Assembly: GCF_025152745.1 (NCBI RefSeq)
Contig: NZ_CP104040.1
Coordinates: forward strand, 2,170,001-2,234,000
Length of the DNA stretch: 64,000 bases
Source: Rhizobium sp. WSM4643
GTDB lineage: Bacteria; Pseudomonadota; Alphaproteobacteria; Rhizobiales; Rhizobiaceae
Reading direction: 5' to 3'
Position 1 is the first letter of the stretch, and each line of letters opens with the position of its first letter. Both the position numbers and the translations under genes were made by a program. Positions 26,430 through 35,712 of the stretch are shown here, piece after piece. Below the pieces are notes generated by a model. The model saw only the letters and a list, made by a program, of their open reading frames with translations, did not search any database and was not told the DNA's origin.

Positions 26430-27170
26430 ATGGCTGTTGCTCGCTCCGAATGGTTGCCCGCTATTCGCGAGATCGATCCAGCTATTGCTGTGTGTGCAAT
26501 AGGCGACGTTCACGGACGTGCCGATCTTCTGGCGGAGATTCATTTCAGCATCGCCAGAGAAATTGACCTGATCTCGCCAGATGCCGCTCACTGTGTCCAT
26601 TTGGGCGATCTGATCGATCGCGGCCCGGAAAGCTTGCGCGCCCTGAAGCTGGCAATGGAAGGCATCGCAGGCGTAGAGAGCCACACGCTCATTGGCAATC
26701 ATGAATACCGCCTGCTTCAACTGCTCGAAATGCCGGACGCCGAAATGATGGAACGCTGGCTGAAAAATGGCGGCGCAGAGTTCTTCGAGGAATTGGGCGT
26801 CGATCCCAATGGTCGCTGGGAACAGCCGGTAGCAAAGCACTTGGGTAAGCAGCTTATGGAATGGCTACATTCTTTGCCTCTAAAGCTGCAGTTCGGAAAG
26901 CTGCTCTTTGTTCATGCAGGATTAGACCCCAACATATCTATAGAACGCCAGACCGCCGACACGCTCGCATGGATTCGCGAGCCCTGGCTGTCTTCGGAAG
27001 GGCCGTATGAAGATGGTCTGGCTGTCATTCACGGCCATACACCAGTCGCTGAGGCTGCTCTTGGCAACCAGCACAGAATCAATTTGGACACAGGCGCCTG
27101 TGAAACGGGCACACTCAGCGCGCTTCTAATCCATGGCAACAAAATGAAGCTTTTGCAGACCGGCAATTAA
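26430..27170 (+). CDS. PPP-family metallophosphatase (serine/threonine phosphatase-like)
   Basis: 246 residues. It has the metal-binding set of PPP phosphatases: GDVHGRADLL (about 25-34), GDLIDRGPESL (about 58-68), LIGNHEYRL (about 88-96), VHAGLDP and VIHGHTPV. DRG in the second motif favours a lambda-phosphatase or PrpA-like protein phosphatase over ApaH. Cytosolic, two-metal (Mn or Fe/Zn) hydrolysis of phosphoesters is expected. Third-position GC looks lower than in neighbours and a long palindromic repeat sits directly upstream, so it may be a later arrival. The substrate is unknown. Confidence 0.88.
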   Translation: MAVARSEWLPAIREIDPAIAVCAIGDVHGRADLLAEIHFSIAREIDLISPDAAHCVHLGDLIDRGPESLRALKLAMEGIAGVESHTLIGNHEYRLLQLLEMPDAEMMERWLKNGGAEFFEELGVDPNGRWEQPVAKHLGKQLMEWLHSLPLKLQFGKLLFVHAGLDPNISIERQTADTLAWIREPWLSSEGPYEDGLAVIHGHTPVAEAALGNQHRINLDTGACETGTLSALLIHGNKMKLLQTGN

Positions 27171-27213
27171 TGGCTCTGTCATCGCGGACCCGATCTGTCG
27201 GGTTTCTATGCGT

Positions 27214-28038
27214 TCAAACCGTGAAGACCTCACGCCGCAGCACGTCCCATGAGGCCTTGTCGGGCGCAATCAGCAGCCCGCCATCGAGATGATGCGGCAT
27301 GTAGGGCGAGCCGTCGAAGCGCGCCGCATAGGCGCCTGCTTCCAGCGAGATCAACGTGCCAGCAAGGTGATCCCAAGGCATCAGCTTGTTGTACATGAGG
27401 TAATGCACATGACCGCCGGCAAAGGTGCGGTATTCGTGGGCGGCGCAGCGGTAATTGGTGAGGAAGCGCACCTTGGCGAGGTTGGCGAGCACTTCGGCGC
27501 GCTTTTCCTTCGGCAAGTAGCCAGTCGAGGCCATGCCGACCATGTGCTCCAGTTCGACGGGCGCTGCGACCGACAGCCGCTCGGCGCCGCCATCAGGCCG
27601 CTGCAGCCAGGCACCGCCGCCCTTTTCCGCCATCACCCAGTCGTCTCCCATCGGATCATAGATGATGCCGGCAATCGTCTCGCCGCCGGCGATGACGGAT
27701 GCCATGACGCCGAAGGCCGGGATGCCGGCGGCGAAATTGAAGGTGCCGTCGACCGGATCGACGACGATCGCGAGATCGGCATGTTCGAGGCTGCGGAGCA
27801 AATCAGGATCGGCCGCGACCGATTCTTCGCCGAGGAACAGCGCGCTCGGCCAGAGTTGCGCAGCTTCCGCCTTGATCATCCGTTCCGCCTGCTCATCGGC
27901 CTCGGTGACGAGATCGGTCGCCTCGCTCTTGGCTCGAACGTCTGCCTGGCCGAGCCGGCGAAAGCGCGGCAGGACCTCCGCCTTCGCCGCGCGCCGCAGC
28001 AGATCGGCAAGAACGGTCACGTCGACGGTCGAAGTCAT
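27214..28038 (-). CDS. inositol monophosphatase family protein (downstream paralogue)
   Basis: 274 residues. The metal and substrate motifs are ATDLVTEADEQAE, LFLGEES, IVVDPVDGTFNFAAGIPAFGVMASVI and the C-terminal MPWDHLAGTLISLEAGA (WD motif). These define the lithium-sensitive phosphatase superfamily (inositol monophosphatase, 3'-nucleotidase, histidinol-phosphatase HisN-type). The exact substrate is not readable. It is the second of two adjacent paralogues (spacing 40 bp) at the end of the leftward ttcA run. Confidence 0.9.
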   Translation of the reverse strand: MTSTVDVTVLADLLRRAAKAEVLPRFRRLGQADVRAKSEATDLVTEADEQAERMIKAEAAQLWPSALFLGEESVAADPDLLRSLEHADLAIVVDPVDGTFNFAAGIPAFGVMASVIAGGETIAGIIYDPMGDDWVMAEKGGGAWLQRPDGGAERLSVAAPVELEHMVGMASTGYLPKEKRAEVLANLAKVRFLTNYRCAAHEYRTFAGGHVHYLMYNKLMPWDHLAGTLISLEAGAYAARFDGSPYMPHHLDGGLLIAPDKASWDVLRREVFTV

Positions 28039-28078
28039 GTCAAATCCTCACGCTCAGGTCTCTCAGGAGAAGCTTGAA

Positions 28079-28906
28079 TCAGATGCCGACGATCTCGCGC
28101 CGGATGAGCTGCCAGCTCTCCCGGTCGGGCGCAGAGATGATGCCACCCGTCGTCTCGCCGGGGCGATAGGGCGTGCCGTCGAATTTCGCCGTATGGCCGC
28201 CGGCCTCCTGATGCGCGAGCACGCCGGCTAGGTGATCCCAGGGCATCAGCTTCGCATGGCCGATGAAATGCATCTTGCCGGAAGTGACCATCCAATATTC
28301 GTAGGCCGAGCAGTTGAAGGCGAAGGTCATGCGGATCTTCGCCATGTTGGCGCAGATACGGGCGCGATCCGGTTCGTCCATGTGGCTCCATGACAGGCCA
28401 CCGACCATCTGGTTCAGGCTAGCAGGCTCGGCGACCTTCAGCTTTGTCGACTGCCCGTCCCGACGTTTCAGAAAGGCGCCTGCCCCCCTGATCGCGGTCA
28501 CTGTGTCGCCGAGAACTGGATCGTGAATAATGCCGGCGACCGTTTCACCCCTGACGGTCACCGCCAACATGGTCCCGAAGACAGGAAGCCCGGCGGCGAA
28601 ATTGAACGTCCCGTCGACAGGGTCGATGACGAAGGCGAGCTCGGCATCGGCAAGGGCCGGCACGACGGACCTGTCGGCGTCATAAGCCTCCTCGCCGACG
28701 ATGAGTGCTGCGGGAAAGCGCTCTCTCAGCGCCGCGGTGATCCGCTGTTCGGCAAGCAGGTCAGCCTGCGTCACCAGATCGATTGCCGACGTCTTTTCCG
28801 AAACATCGGCAGCGTCGAGATTGCGGAAACGCGGCATGATTTCGGCGCGCGCCGCCTCCCTGACGCAATCGCCGAGAAAGAGAATATCCTGATCTGAAAT
28901 AGTCAT
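28079..28906 (-). CDS. inositol monophosphatase family protein (upstream paralogue)
   Basis: 275 residues, aligned end to end with the next gene: SAIDLVTQADLLAEQRI, LIVGEEAYDADRS, FVIDPVDGTFNFAAGLPVFGTMLAVTV and LMPWDHLAGVLAHQEAGG. It keeps the DPVDGT and WDxxAG metal ligands, so it should be active; note GEEA where the neighbour has GEES. The pair is probably co-transcribed with ttcA (47-bp gap). Function could be inositol, sugar or nucleotide phosphatase activity. Confidence 0.9.
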   Translation of the reverse strand: MTISDQDILFLGDCVREAARAEIMPRFRNLDAADVSEKTSAIDLVTQADLLAEQRITAALRERFPAALIVGEEAYDADRSVVPALADAELAFVIDPVDGTFNFAAGLPVFGTMLAVTVRGETVAGIIHDPVLGDTVTAIRGAGAFLKRRDGQSTKLKVAEPASLNQMVGGLSWSHMDEPDRARICANMAKIRMTFAFNCSAYEYWMVTSGKMHFIGHAKLMPWDHLAGVLAHQEAGGHTAKFDGTPYRPGETTGGIISAPDRESWQLIRREIVGI

Positions 28907-28953
28907 GCGAAATCCTGTCCGTCATATAATGAGCAGCCTGCTTAGCTGGCTTT

Positions 28954-29823
28954 TCATGAAGGATCGGTGACACCAAGGGTGGAAAAGTCGAAGAGTTTCG
29001 GGTCGAGCAGATGCGACGGGTTCACATGCGACAGCGCCCGCAGCATCGTATCCTTGCGGCCCGGCATCCGCCGCTCGATATCGGCGAGCATATCCTTCAT
29101 CGCATTGCGCTGCAGCCCGTCCTGCGAACCGCAGAGATCGCAGGGAATGATCGGAAACTGCATGGCGACGGCGAATTTCGCGAGGTCGTCCTCCGCGGCA
29201 TAGGCCAGCGGCCGCAGCACCATCAGATCGCCCTCGTCGTTCAGAAGCTTCGCCGGCATCGAGGCGAGCCGGCCGCCATGGAAGAAATTCATGAAGAAGG
29301 TTTCGAGAATGTCTTCGCGGTGGTGGCCGAGCACCAGCGCATCGCAACCCTCCTCCCGCGCGACGCGGTAGAGATTGCCGCGACGCAGCCGCGAACAGAG
29401 CGAACAATAGGTGGCGCCTTCAGGCACCTTCTCCTTCACGATCGAATAGGTATCCCGATACTCGATCCGGTGCTGAACGCCGATCTTGGTGAGATAATCC
29501 GGCAGCACGTGTTTGGGGAAGTTCGGCTGGCCCTGGTCGAGATTGCAGGCGATGAGTTCGACCGGCAGCAGCCCGCGCCATTTGAGATCGAGCAGCAGCG
29601 CCAGCAGCCCGTAGGAATCCTTGCCGCCGGAAAGGCCGACCAGCCAGCGCTTCTGGCCCTTCAGCATATCGAAATCGTCGAAGGCCTGGCGCACCTGCCG
29701 CAGCAGCCGCTTGCGCAGCTTGTTGAAAGAGACGGAACGCGGCGCATCGGCAAACAGCGCATGGCCGCTGCTGTCGGCTTCGCCACTCTCCAAATCATCG
29801 GCGATATTGGCTGCGATATTCAT
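28954..29823 (-). CDS. ttcA: tRNA 2-thiocytidine(32) synthetase TtcA
   Basis: 289 residues. The PP-loop SGGKDS (in [19 protein letters not shown]) activates C32 of tRNA with ATP, and the cysteine pair in [11 protein letters not shown] plus the CDLCG motif would bind the 4Fe-4S cluster used for sulfur transfer. [27 protein letters not shown] is the family signature in the middle. A cytosolic tRNA-modifying enzyme. Leftward transcription, between glsA (60-bp gap) and the two phosphatase paralogues. Confidence 0.95.
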   Translation of the reverse strand: MNIAANIADDLESGEADSSGHALFADAPRSVSFNKLRKRLLRQVRQAFDDFDMLKGQKRWLVGLSGGKDSYGLLALLLDLKWRGLLPVELIACNLDQGQPNFPKHVLPDYLTKIGVQHRIEYRDTYSIVKEKVPEGATYCSLCSRLRRGNLYRVAREEGCDALVLGHHREDILETFFMNFFHGGRLASMPAKLLNDEGDLMVLRPLAYAAEDDLAKFAVAMQFPIIPCDLCGSQDGLQRNAMKDMLADIERRMPGRKDTMLRALSHVNPSHLLDPKLFDFSTLGVTDPS

Positions 29824-29883
29824 TGCTTCGTCCTACAGAAATTCCACACTTGCTCTACCAGAAACCCGCCTGGCAACACAGCG

Positions 29884-30813
29884 TCAATCGCCGAAAACCG
29901 ACCAGCCGGTGCGCGCTGCGAGCATTTCCAACGCCGCGGCGCCGAGCTGCGAATTGCCGACCTTGTTCAGCCCCGGCGACCACACTGCGATCGAGGCAAT
30001 GCCCGGCGCCACCGCGAAAATGCCGCCGCCGACGCCGCTCTTGCCGGGCAGGCCGACATGATAGGCGAAGTCACCCGAGCCATCGTAATGGCCGCAGGTC
30101 AGCATCAGCGCATTGATGCGACGCGCCCGCTTCGGCGAGACCACCGAATGGCCGGTCGTCGGATTGCTGCCGCGCGCCGCCAGGAACAGCCCGGCGCGGG
30201 CCAGCTGCTCGCAGCTCATCGACAAGGCGCATTGATGGAAATAAACGCCGAGCACGTGATCGACGGGATGGTCGAGATTGCGGTAGGCGCGCATGAAGTT
30301 GGCAAGCGCGAAATTGCGATATCCGGTCTGCGTTTCCGAGCGCGCCACCTTGTCGTCGATGGTGATTGACTCGTCATCGGCAAGATAGCGCACGAAACGC
30401 AGCAGCTCGCCGATTGCCTCGCGCGGCGCATGGCCGGCCATGACGACGTCGCTGACGGCGATGGCGCCGGCATTGATAAAGGGGTTGCGAGGGATGCCGC
30501 TCTCGTGTTCGAGTTGGACGATAGAGTTGAAAGCCGATCCGGAAGGTTCGCGCCCGACGCGCTTCCACAGCCCCTCGCCGACCTTGCCGAGCGCCAGGGT
30601 CAGCATGAAGACCTTCGATATGCTCTGGATCGAAAAGGCGATATCGGCATCGCCGACACGATAGACCCTGCCGTCGACGGTGACGATCGCCATGCCGAAC
30701 TGCTTCGGGTCGACCTTGGCGAGCTCGGGAATATAGTCCGCGACCTTGCCCTCGCCGATCCGCGGCTGGATATCGGCGTAGATGCTATCGAGGGTCGCCT
30801 GCAAATCTGCCAT
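29884..30813 (-). CDS. glsA: glutaminase
   Basis: 309 residues, standard length. It hydrolyses glutamine to glutamate and ammonia. The beta-lactamase-like site is [12 protein letters not shown] (Ser and Lys in SISK), followed by [47 protein letters not shown] and the [16 protein letters not shown]-terminal signature. It follows rpsD on the same strand with a terminator between, so it probably has its own promoter within the short gap or relies on readthrough. Confidence 0.97.
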   Translation of the reverse strand: MADLQATLDSIYADIQPRIGEGKVADYIPELAKVDPKQFGMAIVTVDGRVYRVGDADIAFSIQSISKVFMLTLALGKVGEGLWKRVGREPSGSAFNSIVQLEHESGIPRNPFINAGAIAVSDVVMAGHAPREAIGELLRFVRYLADDESITIDDKVARSETQTGYRNFALANFMRAYRNLDHPVDHVLGVYFHQCALSMSCEQLARAGLFLAARGSNPTTGHSVVSPKRARRINALMLTCGHYDGSGDFAYHVGLPGKSGVGGGIFAVAPGIASIAVWSPGLNKVGNSQLGAAALEMLAARTGWSVFGD

Positions 30814-30831
30814 TGCTTCTCTCCAGATCGC

Positions 30832-30858
30832 AAAAAAGCCGCTCGAAAGAGCGGCTTT
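30832..30858 (-). terminator. rho-independent terminator after rpsD
   Basis: On the minus strand AAAGCCGCTC, loop TTTC, GAGCGGCTTTTTT: a 10-bp stem with a U-run. It lies 58 bp after the rpsD stop and just before glsA. Confidence 0.9.
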
Positions 30859-30915
30859 CCGTATATCGACGCATGCTGTTGTCTCGCAATCGGTTTCGAC
30901 TGCGAGACCAATGCA

Positions 30916-31533
30916 TTAACGCGAATAGAATTCGACGACCAGGTGCGGTTCCATGACGACCGGGAACGGAACGTCGCTGAGAGTCGGGACGCGGCCGAAG
31001 GTTGCGACCATCTTATGGTGATCGACTTCGATGTAGTCGGGAACGTCGCGCTCGGCGAGGCTGACGGCTTCCAGAACGATTACCAGCTGCTTCGACTTTT
31101 CGCGAACCTCGATGACGTCGCCGGCCTTGCAACGGTAGGAACCGATGTTGACGCGCACGCCGTTGACCGAGACGTGGCCATGGTTGACGAACTGACGGGC
31201 AGCAAAGACCGTCGGAACGAACTTGGCGCGATAGACGATCGCGTCGAGGCGCGATTCCAAGAGGCCGATCAGGTTTTCAGAGGTGTCGCCCTTGCGGCGG
31301 TCGGCTTCGGCGAAGATCGCGCGGAACTGCTTTTCGCGCAGGTCACCGTAGTAGCCCTTGAGCTTCTGCTTGGCGCGCAGCTGCACACCGAAGTCCGAGA
31401 GCTTGCCCTTGCGGCGCTGGCCGTGCTGGCCCGGGCCGTACTCGCGGCGGTTCACGGGGGACTTCGGACGGCCCCAGATATTTTCGCCCATACGGCGGTC
31501 AATTTTGTACTTGGACGATTCGCGCTTGCTCAT
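30916..31533 (-). CDS. rpsD: 30S ribosomal protein S4
   Basis: 205 residues from the ATG at 31533, with AAAGGAAAT close upstream. [44 protein letters not shown] is the S4 N-terminus; [32 protein letters not shown] is the S4 RNA-binding domain. S4 nucleates assembly of the 30S body on 16S rRNA. It is monocistronic as usual in alphaproteobacteria, with a strong terminator at 30832. The 298-bp upstream region holds its promoter but no other gene that I can support. Confidence 0.98.
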   Translation of the reverse strand: MSKRESSKYKIDRRMGENIWGRPKSPVNRREYGPGQHGQRRKGKLSDFGVQLRAKQKLKGYYGDLREKQFRAIFAEADRRKGDTSENLIGLLESRLDAIVYRAKFVPTVFAARQFVNHGHVSVNGVRVNIGSYRCKAGDVIEVREKSKQLVIVLEAVSLAERDVPDYIEVDHHKMVATFGRVPTLSDVPFPVVMEPHLVVEFYSR

Positions 31534-31830
31534 CGTATTTCCTTTCAAAGGCTTAAGACGGTTTGTTGCCAAACCGCACGAAGGAAACACGCCCTCCTCT
31601 GATCTCTGCCGAGATCCGACAGGATGTTCCGGTTAGCGAACAGGAACGATCCACGGGACATGTCAAATGAAACACCGGACATTGCTGCCCGGTGCTTGCG
31701 GCGGTCTTTAGAGGGCCGTCATGAAAATGTCAACAGCCCGAGATGCGATCACCGAACTTTGCGAATGCCACGTCTAGCGCTACATCCGTCGTGTTCCTCA
31801 CAAACCGCTTCAGAACCTCGGCCAGTTCGA

Positions 31831-32319
31831 TCAGGTCGCTTGCCCGTCCCATCCGGCAACGGGCTGGATTGCTTTTGCCATCTCGGACGTTTGAGCCCAG
31901 CCTGTTCGCTCATATAGCGGTCGTCCGGCCTTTGTCGTGTGCAGAATAGCATAGGTGATACCGCGCTGCCTGAATTCCCGATCTGCGGCATCCATGAGCA
32001 AGCCTGCTATGCCACGCCCCCGTTGCTCAGGATCGACAAACACGTTCAACACGTAGCCTCGATGATCGTCGCTCGGGTGGGATGGATGTGGCGGCCACTC
32101 GATAAGCATCAGGCCGACGCCTCCCACGGAACGTCCGTCATGCTCGGCGATGAAGCCGAAATATCGGCCGTCCTCCAGGCGCGGCTTGAGCCAATCTCGA
32201 AAGGCGGAATTCATCGCAGCGATCTCAGCCGCATCTCTGCCAGCTTCGGCAAACATCGCTTTGCGGTGACGGCATATGAGATCGAGGTCTTTCGGCAAAA
32301 CAGGGCGCAGTTCGATCAT
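31831..32319 (-). CDS. GNAT family N-acetyltransferase
   Basis: 162 residues from the ATG at 32319, with AAGGAA 6 bp upstream. MIELRPVLPKDLDLICRHRKAMFAEAG, then FGFIAEHDGRSVGGVGLMLIEWPP, and the acetyl-CoA site YVLNVFVDPEQRGRGIAGLLMDAADREFRQRGI (QRGRGIA) with a C-terminal LYERTGW make a complete GNAT fold. The substrate is not predictable. It lies between the ATPase gene and rpsD, transcribed leftward with an 85-bp gap after the ATPase. Confidence 0.88.
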   Translation of the reverse strand: MIELRPVLPKDLDLICRHRKAMFAEAGRDAAEIAAMNSAFRDWLKPRLEDGRYFGFIAEHDGRSVGGVGLMLIEWPPHPSHPSDDHRGYVLNVFVDPEQRGRGIAGLLMDAADREFRQRGITYAILHTTKAGRPLYERTGWAQTSEMAKAIQPVAGWDGQAT

Positions 32320-32404
32320 TTGGCTTCCTTGCAATCTCTTCCTCAGCAGGGCATGGGCCGTTCGAAGGCATGCACCGCATCTGATCGGAACCTGACGCCT
32401 GCCC

Positions 32405-33916
32405 CTACTCCGCCGCCAGCGGCTGGTCGCCGGTATCTGGTGCGTTGGCGTCGCCCGGCGCCGTCTGGCAGTCCATGTCCGGGAAGGCGATGATGCGCTT
32501 GCCGGCAAAATCGGCATGCACGACCACGATGCCCTGCTCCTCGAAATAGCCGAGCAGGCGCCGCGCGCGGCGGGCGGAATGGGTGCCGTAGGCGCGGGCT
32601 ATGCGGGCGTCCGACGGGCACGGCTCGCCGCGGACGGCGGCCTTGGCGAGCATCAGGAAAACGCCCTGCAGGTCGTCGGTGACACCTGAAGACAGCGACA
32701 GCGCCGTCGCCCAGGCATCGGTCGCGGCCGTTGCCGCATCGACGCCGGAACGCGAGATCGCCACACGCCGGCGGAAATCCGGCAGCGTGATCGGCGGTCC
32801 CGGCACCCGGCGCATGCGCAGCCTGACCAGAAAATCCTGGTAGAGCACCGAATCGGTGCGGAAGGCGGAGGTGGGATCGTCGAGGATTTCGGCAAGCACG
32901 CCGGCAAGGCGCTCCTCCCGCTCCTCGGCGGAGACTTCCACCTGACTCGCCCTCGCCTCGGCAGGTACCGCCGATGCCGCCGGCGTCGAGCGCGAGAGTT
33001 CGGCCAGAATATCGGTCGTCGGCCGCGGCACAGGCGGGGCGCGGCGCACCAGCGGGCGCTGGAATTCCTCCGGATCGGGCGTGAAGATCAGATCCTCGAT
33101 ATCCTGAGGCGCATCCGGCAGCGGCATCAGCTTCGGGCTGGAAGAGCGCGCCGAGGTCTCCACCGCGCCGATCTGGATCGGCAGCGGCCGGCGCGACAGC
33201 GCCGGTCCGAGAGCGACGAAATTGCCGCGCTTCAGGTCGCGGAACATCTCAGCCTGACGCCGGTCCATGCCGAGCAGGTCGGCAGCACGCGCCATGTCGA
33301 TATCGAGAAAGGTGCGGCCCATCAGGAAGTTCGAGGCCTCGGCGGCGACGTTCTTGGCGAGCTTGGCAAGCCGCTGCGTCGCGATCACGCCGGCAAGACC
33401 GCGTTTACGCCCGCGGCACATCAGGTTGGTCATCGCGCCGAGTGACATCTTGCGCGCATCTTCCGAGACATCACCGCCGACCGACGGCGCAAACATCTGC
33501 GCCTCGTCGACCACGACGAGAACCGGATACCAGTATTCGCGATCGGCATCGAACATGCCGTTGAGGAAGGCGGCGGCGGCGCGCATCTGGTCTTCGAGAT
33601 CGAGGCCTTCGAGCGTCAGCACGCAGGAAACGCGATGCTGGCGAATGCGGTTGGCGATGCCGGCAAGCTCCGCCTCTGTGCGCTCACCGTCGACGACGAC
33701 ATGGCCGAACCTATCGCTGAGGGTGACGAAATCACCCTCGGGATCGATGATGACCTGCTGCACCCATTGCGCCGACTGCTCGAGCAGGCGGCGCAGCAGA
33801 TGCGACTTGCCCGATCCGGAATTGCCCTGCACGAGCAGACGGGTCGCCAGCAGCTCCTCGATATCGAGCGTCGCCGGGCTACCGGACGCCAATCCCATAT
33901 CGATGCCAACCTGCAA
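32405..33916 (-). CDS. HerA/FtsK-like ATP-binding protein with C-terminal winged helix
   Basis: 503 residues. Walker A GNSGSGKS occurs at about residues 32-39 and Walker B LVVVDEAQMFAP at about 133-144, with an arginine-rich GRKRGLAGVIATQRLAKL sensor region. This is the DUF87/DUF853 HerA-like group. A variable Pro-rich linker (PPVPRPTTDILAELSRS) follows, then a C-terminal DNA-binding-like segment (RIARAYGTHSARRARRLLGYFEEQGIVVVHADFAGKRIIAFPD). HerA relatives pump DNA or work with nucleases; no nuclease (NurA, SIR2 or similar) gene is nearby, so the function is unknown. Confidence 0.85.
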   Translation of the reverse strand: MQVGIDMGLASGSPATLDIEELLATRLLVQGNSGSGKSHLLRRLLEQSAQWVQQVIIDPEGDFVTLSDRFGHVVVDGERTEAELAGIANRIRQHRVSCVLTLEGLDLEDQMRAAAAFLNGMFDADREYWYPVLVVVDEAQMFAPSVGGDVSEDARKMSLGAMTNLMCRGRKRGLAGVIATQRLAKLAKNVAAEASNFLMGRTFLDIDMARAADLLGMDRRQAEMFRDLKRGNFVALGPALSRRPLPIQIGAVETSARSSSPKLMPLPDAPQDIEDLIFTPDPEEFQRPLVRRAPPVPRPTTDILAELSRSTPAASAVPAEARASQVEVSAEEREERLAGVLAEILDDPTSAFRTDSVLYQDFLVRLRMRRVPGPPITLPDFRRRVAISRSGVDAATAATDAWATALSLSSGVTDDLQGVFLMLAKAAVRGEPCPSDARIARAYGTHSARRARRLLGYFEEQGIVVVHADFAGKRIIAFPDMDCQTAPGDANAPDTGDQPLAAE

Positions 33917-34096
33917 TGTATATCCTCGCGACGAAGAGACTCACATGAATGAACCGCCATTCTTCCGAAACGGCATCGCCCCGTCTATCAAAGAATGCAT
34001 TGTCTTTCAGGACCGGATTTCACCAACCCACAGGACAATTCCCGGCATCATCCGAGAAGCTGATCCATCGCCGTGATCGTGCATCTCTTCGCGGCG

Positions 34097-34897
34097 CTAC
34101 GCCCTCAAGCCGAAGCCCTGCATCAGCCGCCGTGTGGCGAAATCGGGATTGCCCGAGGTGAACACCGCGAAATCGACATTGTCGGGATGCACAGCGTCCG
34201 CGACCAGCGGCACCAGTGTACGGGCGCGCCGCGCGATCGCTTCGGCGGGGTCCAGCCAGTCGACCGGCCAGGGCGCAAGCCGGCGGAAAAGATTGGCCAT
34301 GAAAGGATAGTGGGTACAAGCGAGTACGACGATATCGGTCTTCCGGCTGTCCTTCTCGACGAAGCATTGGTCGATTTCGGCAAGCACGGCCTCGTCGGAG
34401 ACGGCATCACCGCGAATATAGGCCTCCGCCATGCGCGCAAGGTTCTCCGAGCCGACGAGCCGCACATGGCATTGCTGGGCGAAGGACTGGATGAGATCGC
34501 GCGTATAGGCGCGCTTCACCGTGCCCGGCGTGGCAAGCACCGAGACGAGGCCGGAGCGCGTACGCTCCGCCGCCGGCTTGATCGCCGGCACAGTGCCGAC
34601 GAAGGTCATCTGGGGAAAGGCGGCGCGGAGATCGGCGCCGACCAGCGTGAAGGCGGTGTTGCAGGCGATGATGCAGACTTCGGGATCGTGTTCTTCGAGT
34701 AGCCGGCCGAAAAGTCCGATGATCCGTTCCTTCAGCGCCTGTTCCTCCCATCCGCCATAGGGAAAGCCGGCATCGTCGGCGACATAGATGAAGCCGCGTT
34801 CCGGCATCAACACACGCGCCTCGCGCAAGACGGTCAGCCCGCCGATGCCGGAATCGAAGACGAGGACGGGTTTCAACTCATGCGTCGGCGCTGTCAT
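34097..34897 (-). CDS. murI: glutamate racemase
   Basis: 266 residues from the ATG at 34897. It makes D-glutamate for peptidoglycan. [17 protein letters not shown] is the N-terminal signature; the two catalytic cysteines are in [10 protein letters not shown] and [14 protein letters not shown], with GTVPAIKPA and LATPGTV between. The first 20 bp overlap the end of the trmJ gene in another frame, implying coupled translation. Downstream lies a 180-bp intergenic stretch. Confidence 0.96.
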   Translation of the reverse strand: MTAPTHELKPVLVFDSGIGGLTVLREARVLMPERGFIYVADDAGFPYGGWEEQALKERIIGLFGRLLEEHDPEVCIIACNTAFTLVGADLRAAFPQMTFVGTVPAIKPAAERTRSGLVSVLATPGTVKRAYTRDLIQSFAQQCHVRLVGSENLARMAEAYIRGDAVSDEAVLAEIDQCFVEKDSRKTDIVVLACTHYPFMANLFRRLAPWPVDWLDPAEAIARRARTLVPLVADAVHPDNVDFAVFTSGNPDFATRRLMQGFGLRA

Positions 34898-35708
34898 CGG
34901 GCGGTATTTCCTTGGCCGCTGTCGGGAACCGGCCGCCGCGCGGGCTCTTGCGCGAGAAGCGGTCGAGGGAGGAGATGACGCCGCGCAGCACGCTGATTTC
35001 CTGCTCCGTGAAGGCCCGGCGGGATAGAACGGCACGGAGATTGTCGACCATTTTCGGCTTTTTCCCGGCAGGGTGGAAATAACCGCGCGCATCGAGCGCC
35101 TCTTCCAGCTGGTCGAACAGGCCGAACAGCTGGTCCTTGGTCGAGGGCGTCTGCCCCATCGCCTGGAAGGGCACGGCGCCGAGATCCTCCATGCCGGACT
35201 TCATCCATTCATAGGACATCAGCAGCACCGCCTGGGCGATGTTCAGCGAGGCAAAGGCCGGATTGACGGGAAAGGTGACGATCTCGTCGGCAAGCGCCAC
35301 CTCCTCGTTGGTCAGCCCCCAGCGCTCACGCCCGAAGAGGATGCCGGTGCCCTCACCGGCGCGAAATCTCGCCCGGAGCGTTTCGGCGGCGATGACAGGC
35401 GAACGCACCGGTTTGTAACCGTCGCGCTCGCGCGCCGTCGTCGCATAGACGAAATTGAGGTCGGCGACCGCCTGCTCCAGCGTATCGTAGACCTTGGTAG
35501 CCTCGATGACGTGATCGGCCTTGGAGGCGGTCGCCAAGGCTTTCTCGTTCGGCCAGCCGTCGCGCGGATTGACGAGGCGCAGTTCAGCAAGGCCGAAATT
35601 CGCCATGGCACGCGCCACCATGCCGATATTCTCGCCCATCTGCGGCTCGACCAGAATGATGGCCGGCCCTTCGGCCAGAAGTTGACGCTCGCTATTCGTG
35701 CCTGCCAT
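34878..35708 (-). CDS. trmJ: tRNA/rRNA 2'-O-methyltransferase (TrmJ/SpoU family)
   Basis: 276 residues from the ATG at 35708. A trefoil-knot SPOUT methyltransferase: [36 protein letters not shown], then [20 protein letters not shown] and [23 protein letters not shown], the three SpoU motifs. A C-terminal extension ([51 protein letters not shown]) is typical of TrmJ, which methylates the ribose at tRNA position 32. It overlaps murI by 20 bp. Confidence 0.9.
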   Translation of the reverse strand: MAGTNSERQLLAEGPAIILVEPQMGENIGMVARAMANFGLAELRLVNPRDGWPNEKALATASKADHVIEATKVYDTLEQAVADLNFVYATTARERDGYKPVRSPVIAAETLRARFRAGEGTGILFGRERWGLTNEEVALADEIVTFPVNPAFASLNIAQAVLLMSYEWMKSGMEDLGAVPFQAMGQTPSTKDQLFGLFDQLEEALDARGYFHPAGKKPKMVDNLRAVLSRRAFTEQEISVLRGVISSLDRFSRKSPRGGRFPTAAKEIPPDDSADA

Positions 35709-35712
35709 GACC

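Noticed and set aside
30430..31602. Long open frame on the plus strand opposite rpsD and glsA
   Set aside because: It is the mirror of two well-identified minus-strand genes in high-GC DNA, where antisense frames stay open by codon bias.
31534..31830. Search for a tRNA gene or small RNA upstream of rpsD
   Set aside because: No cloverleaf-like arms, CCA-end context or terminator could be traced; treated as leader and promoter DNA.
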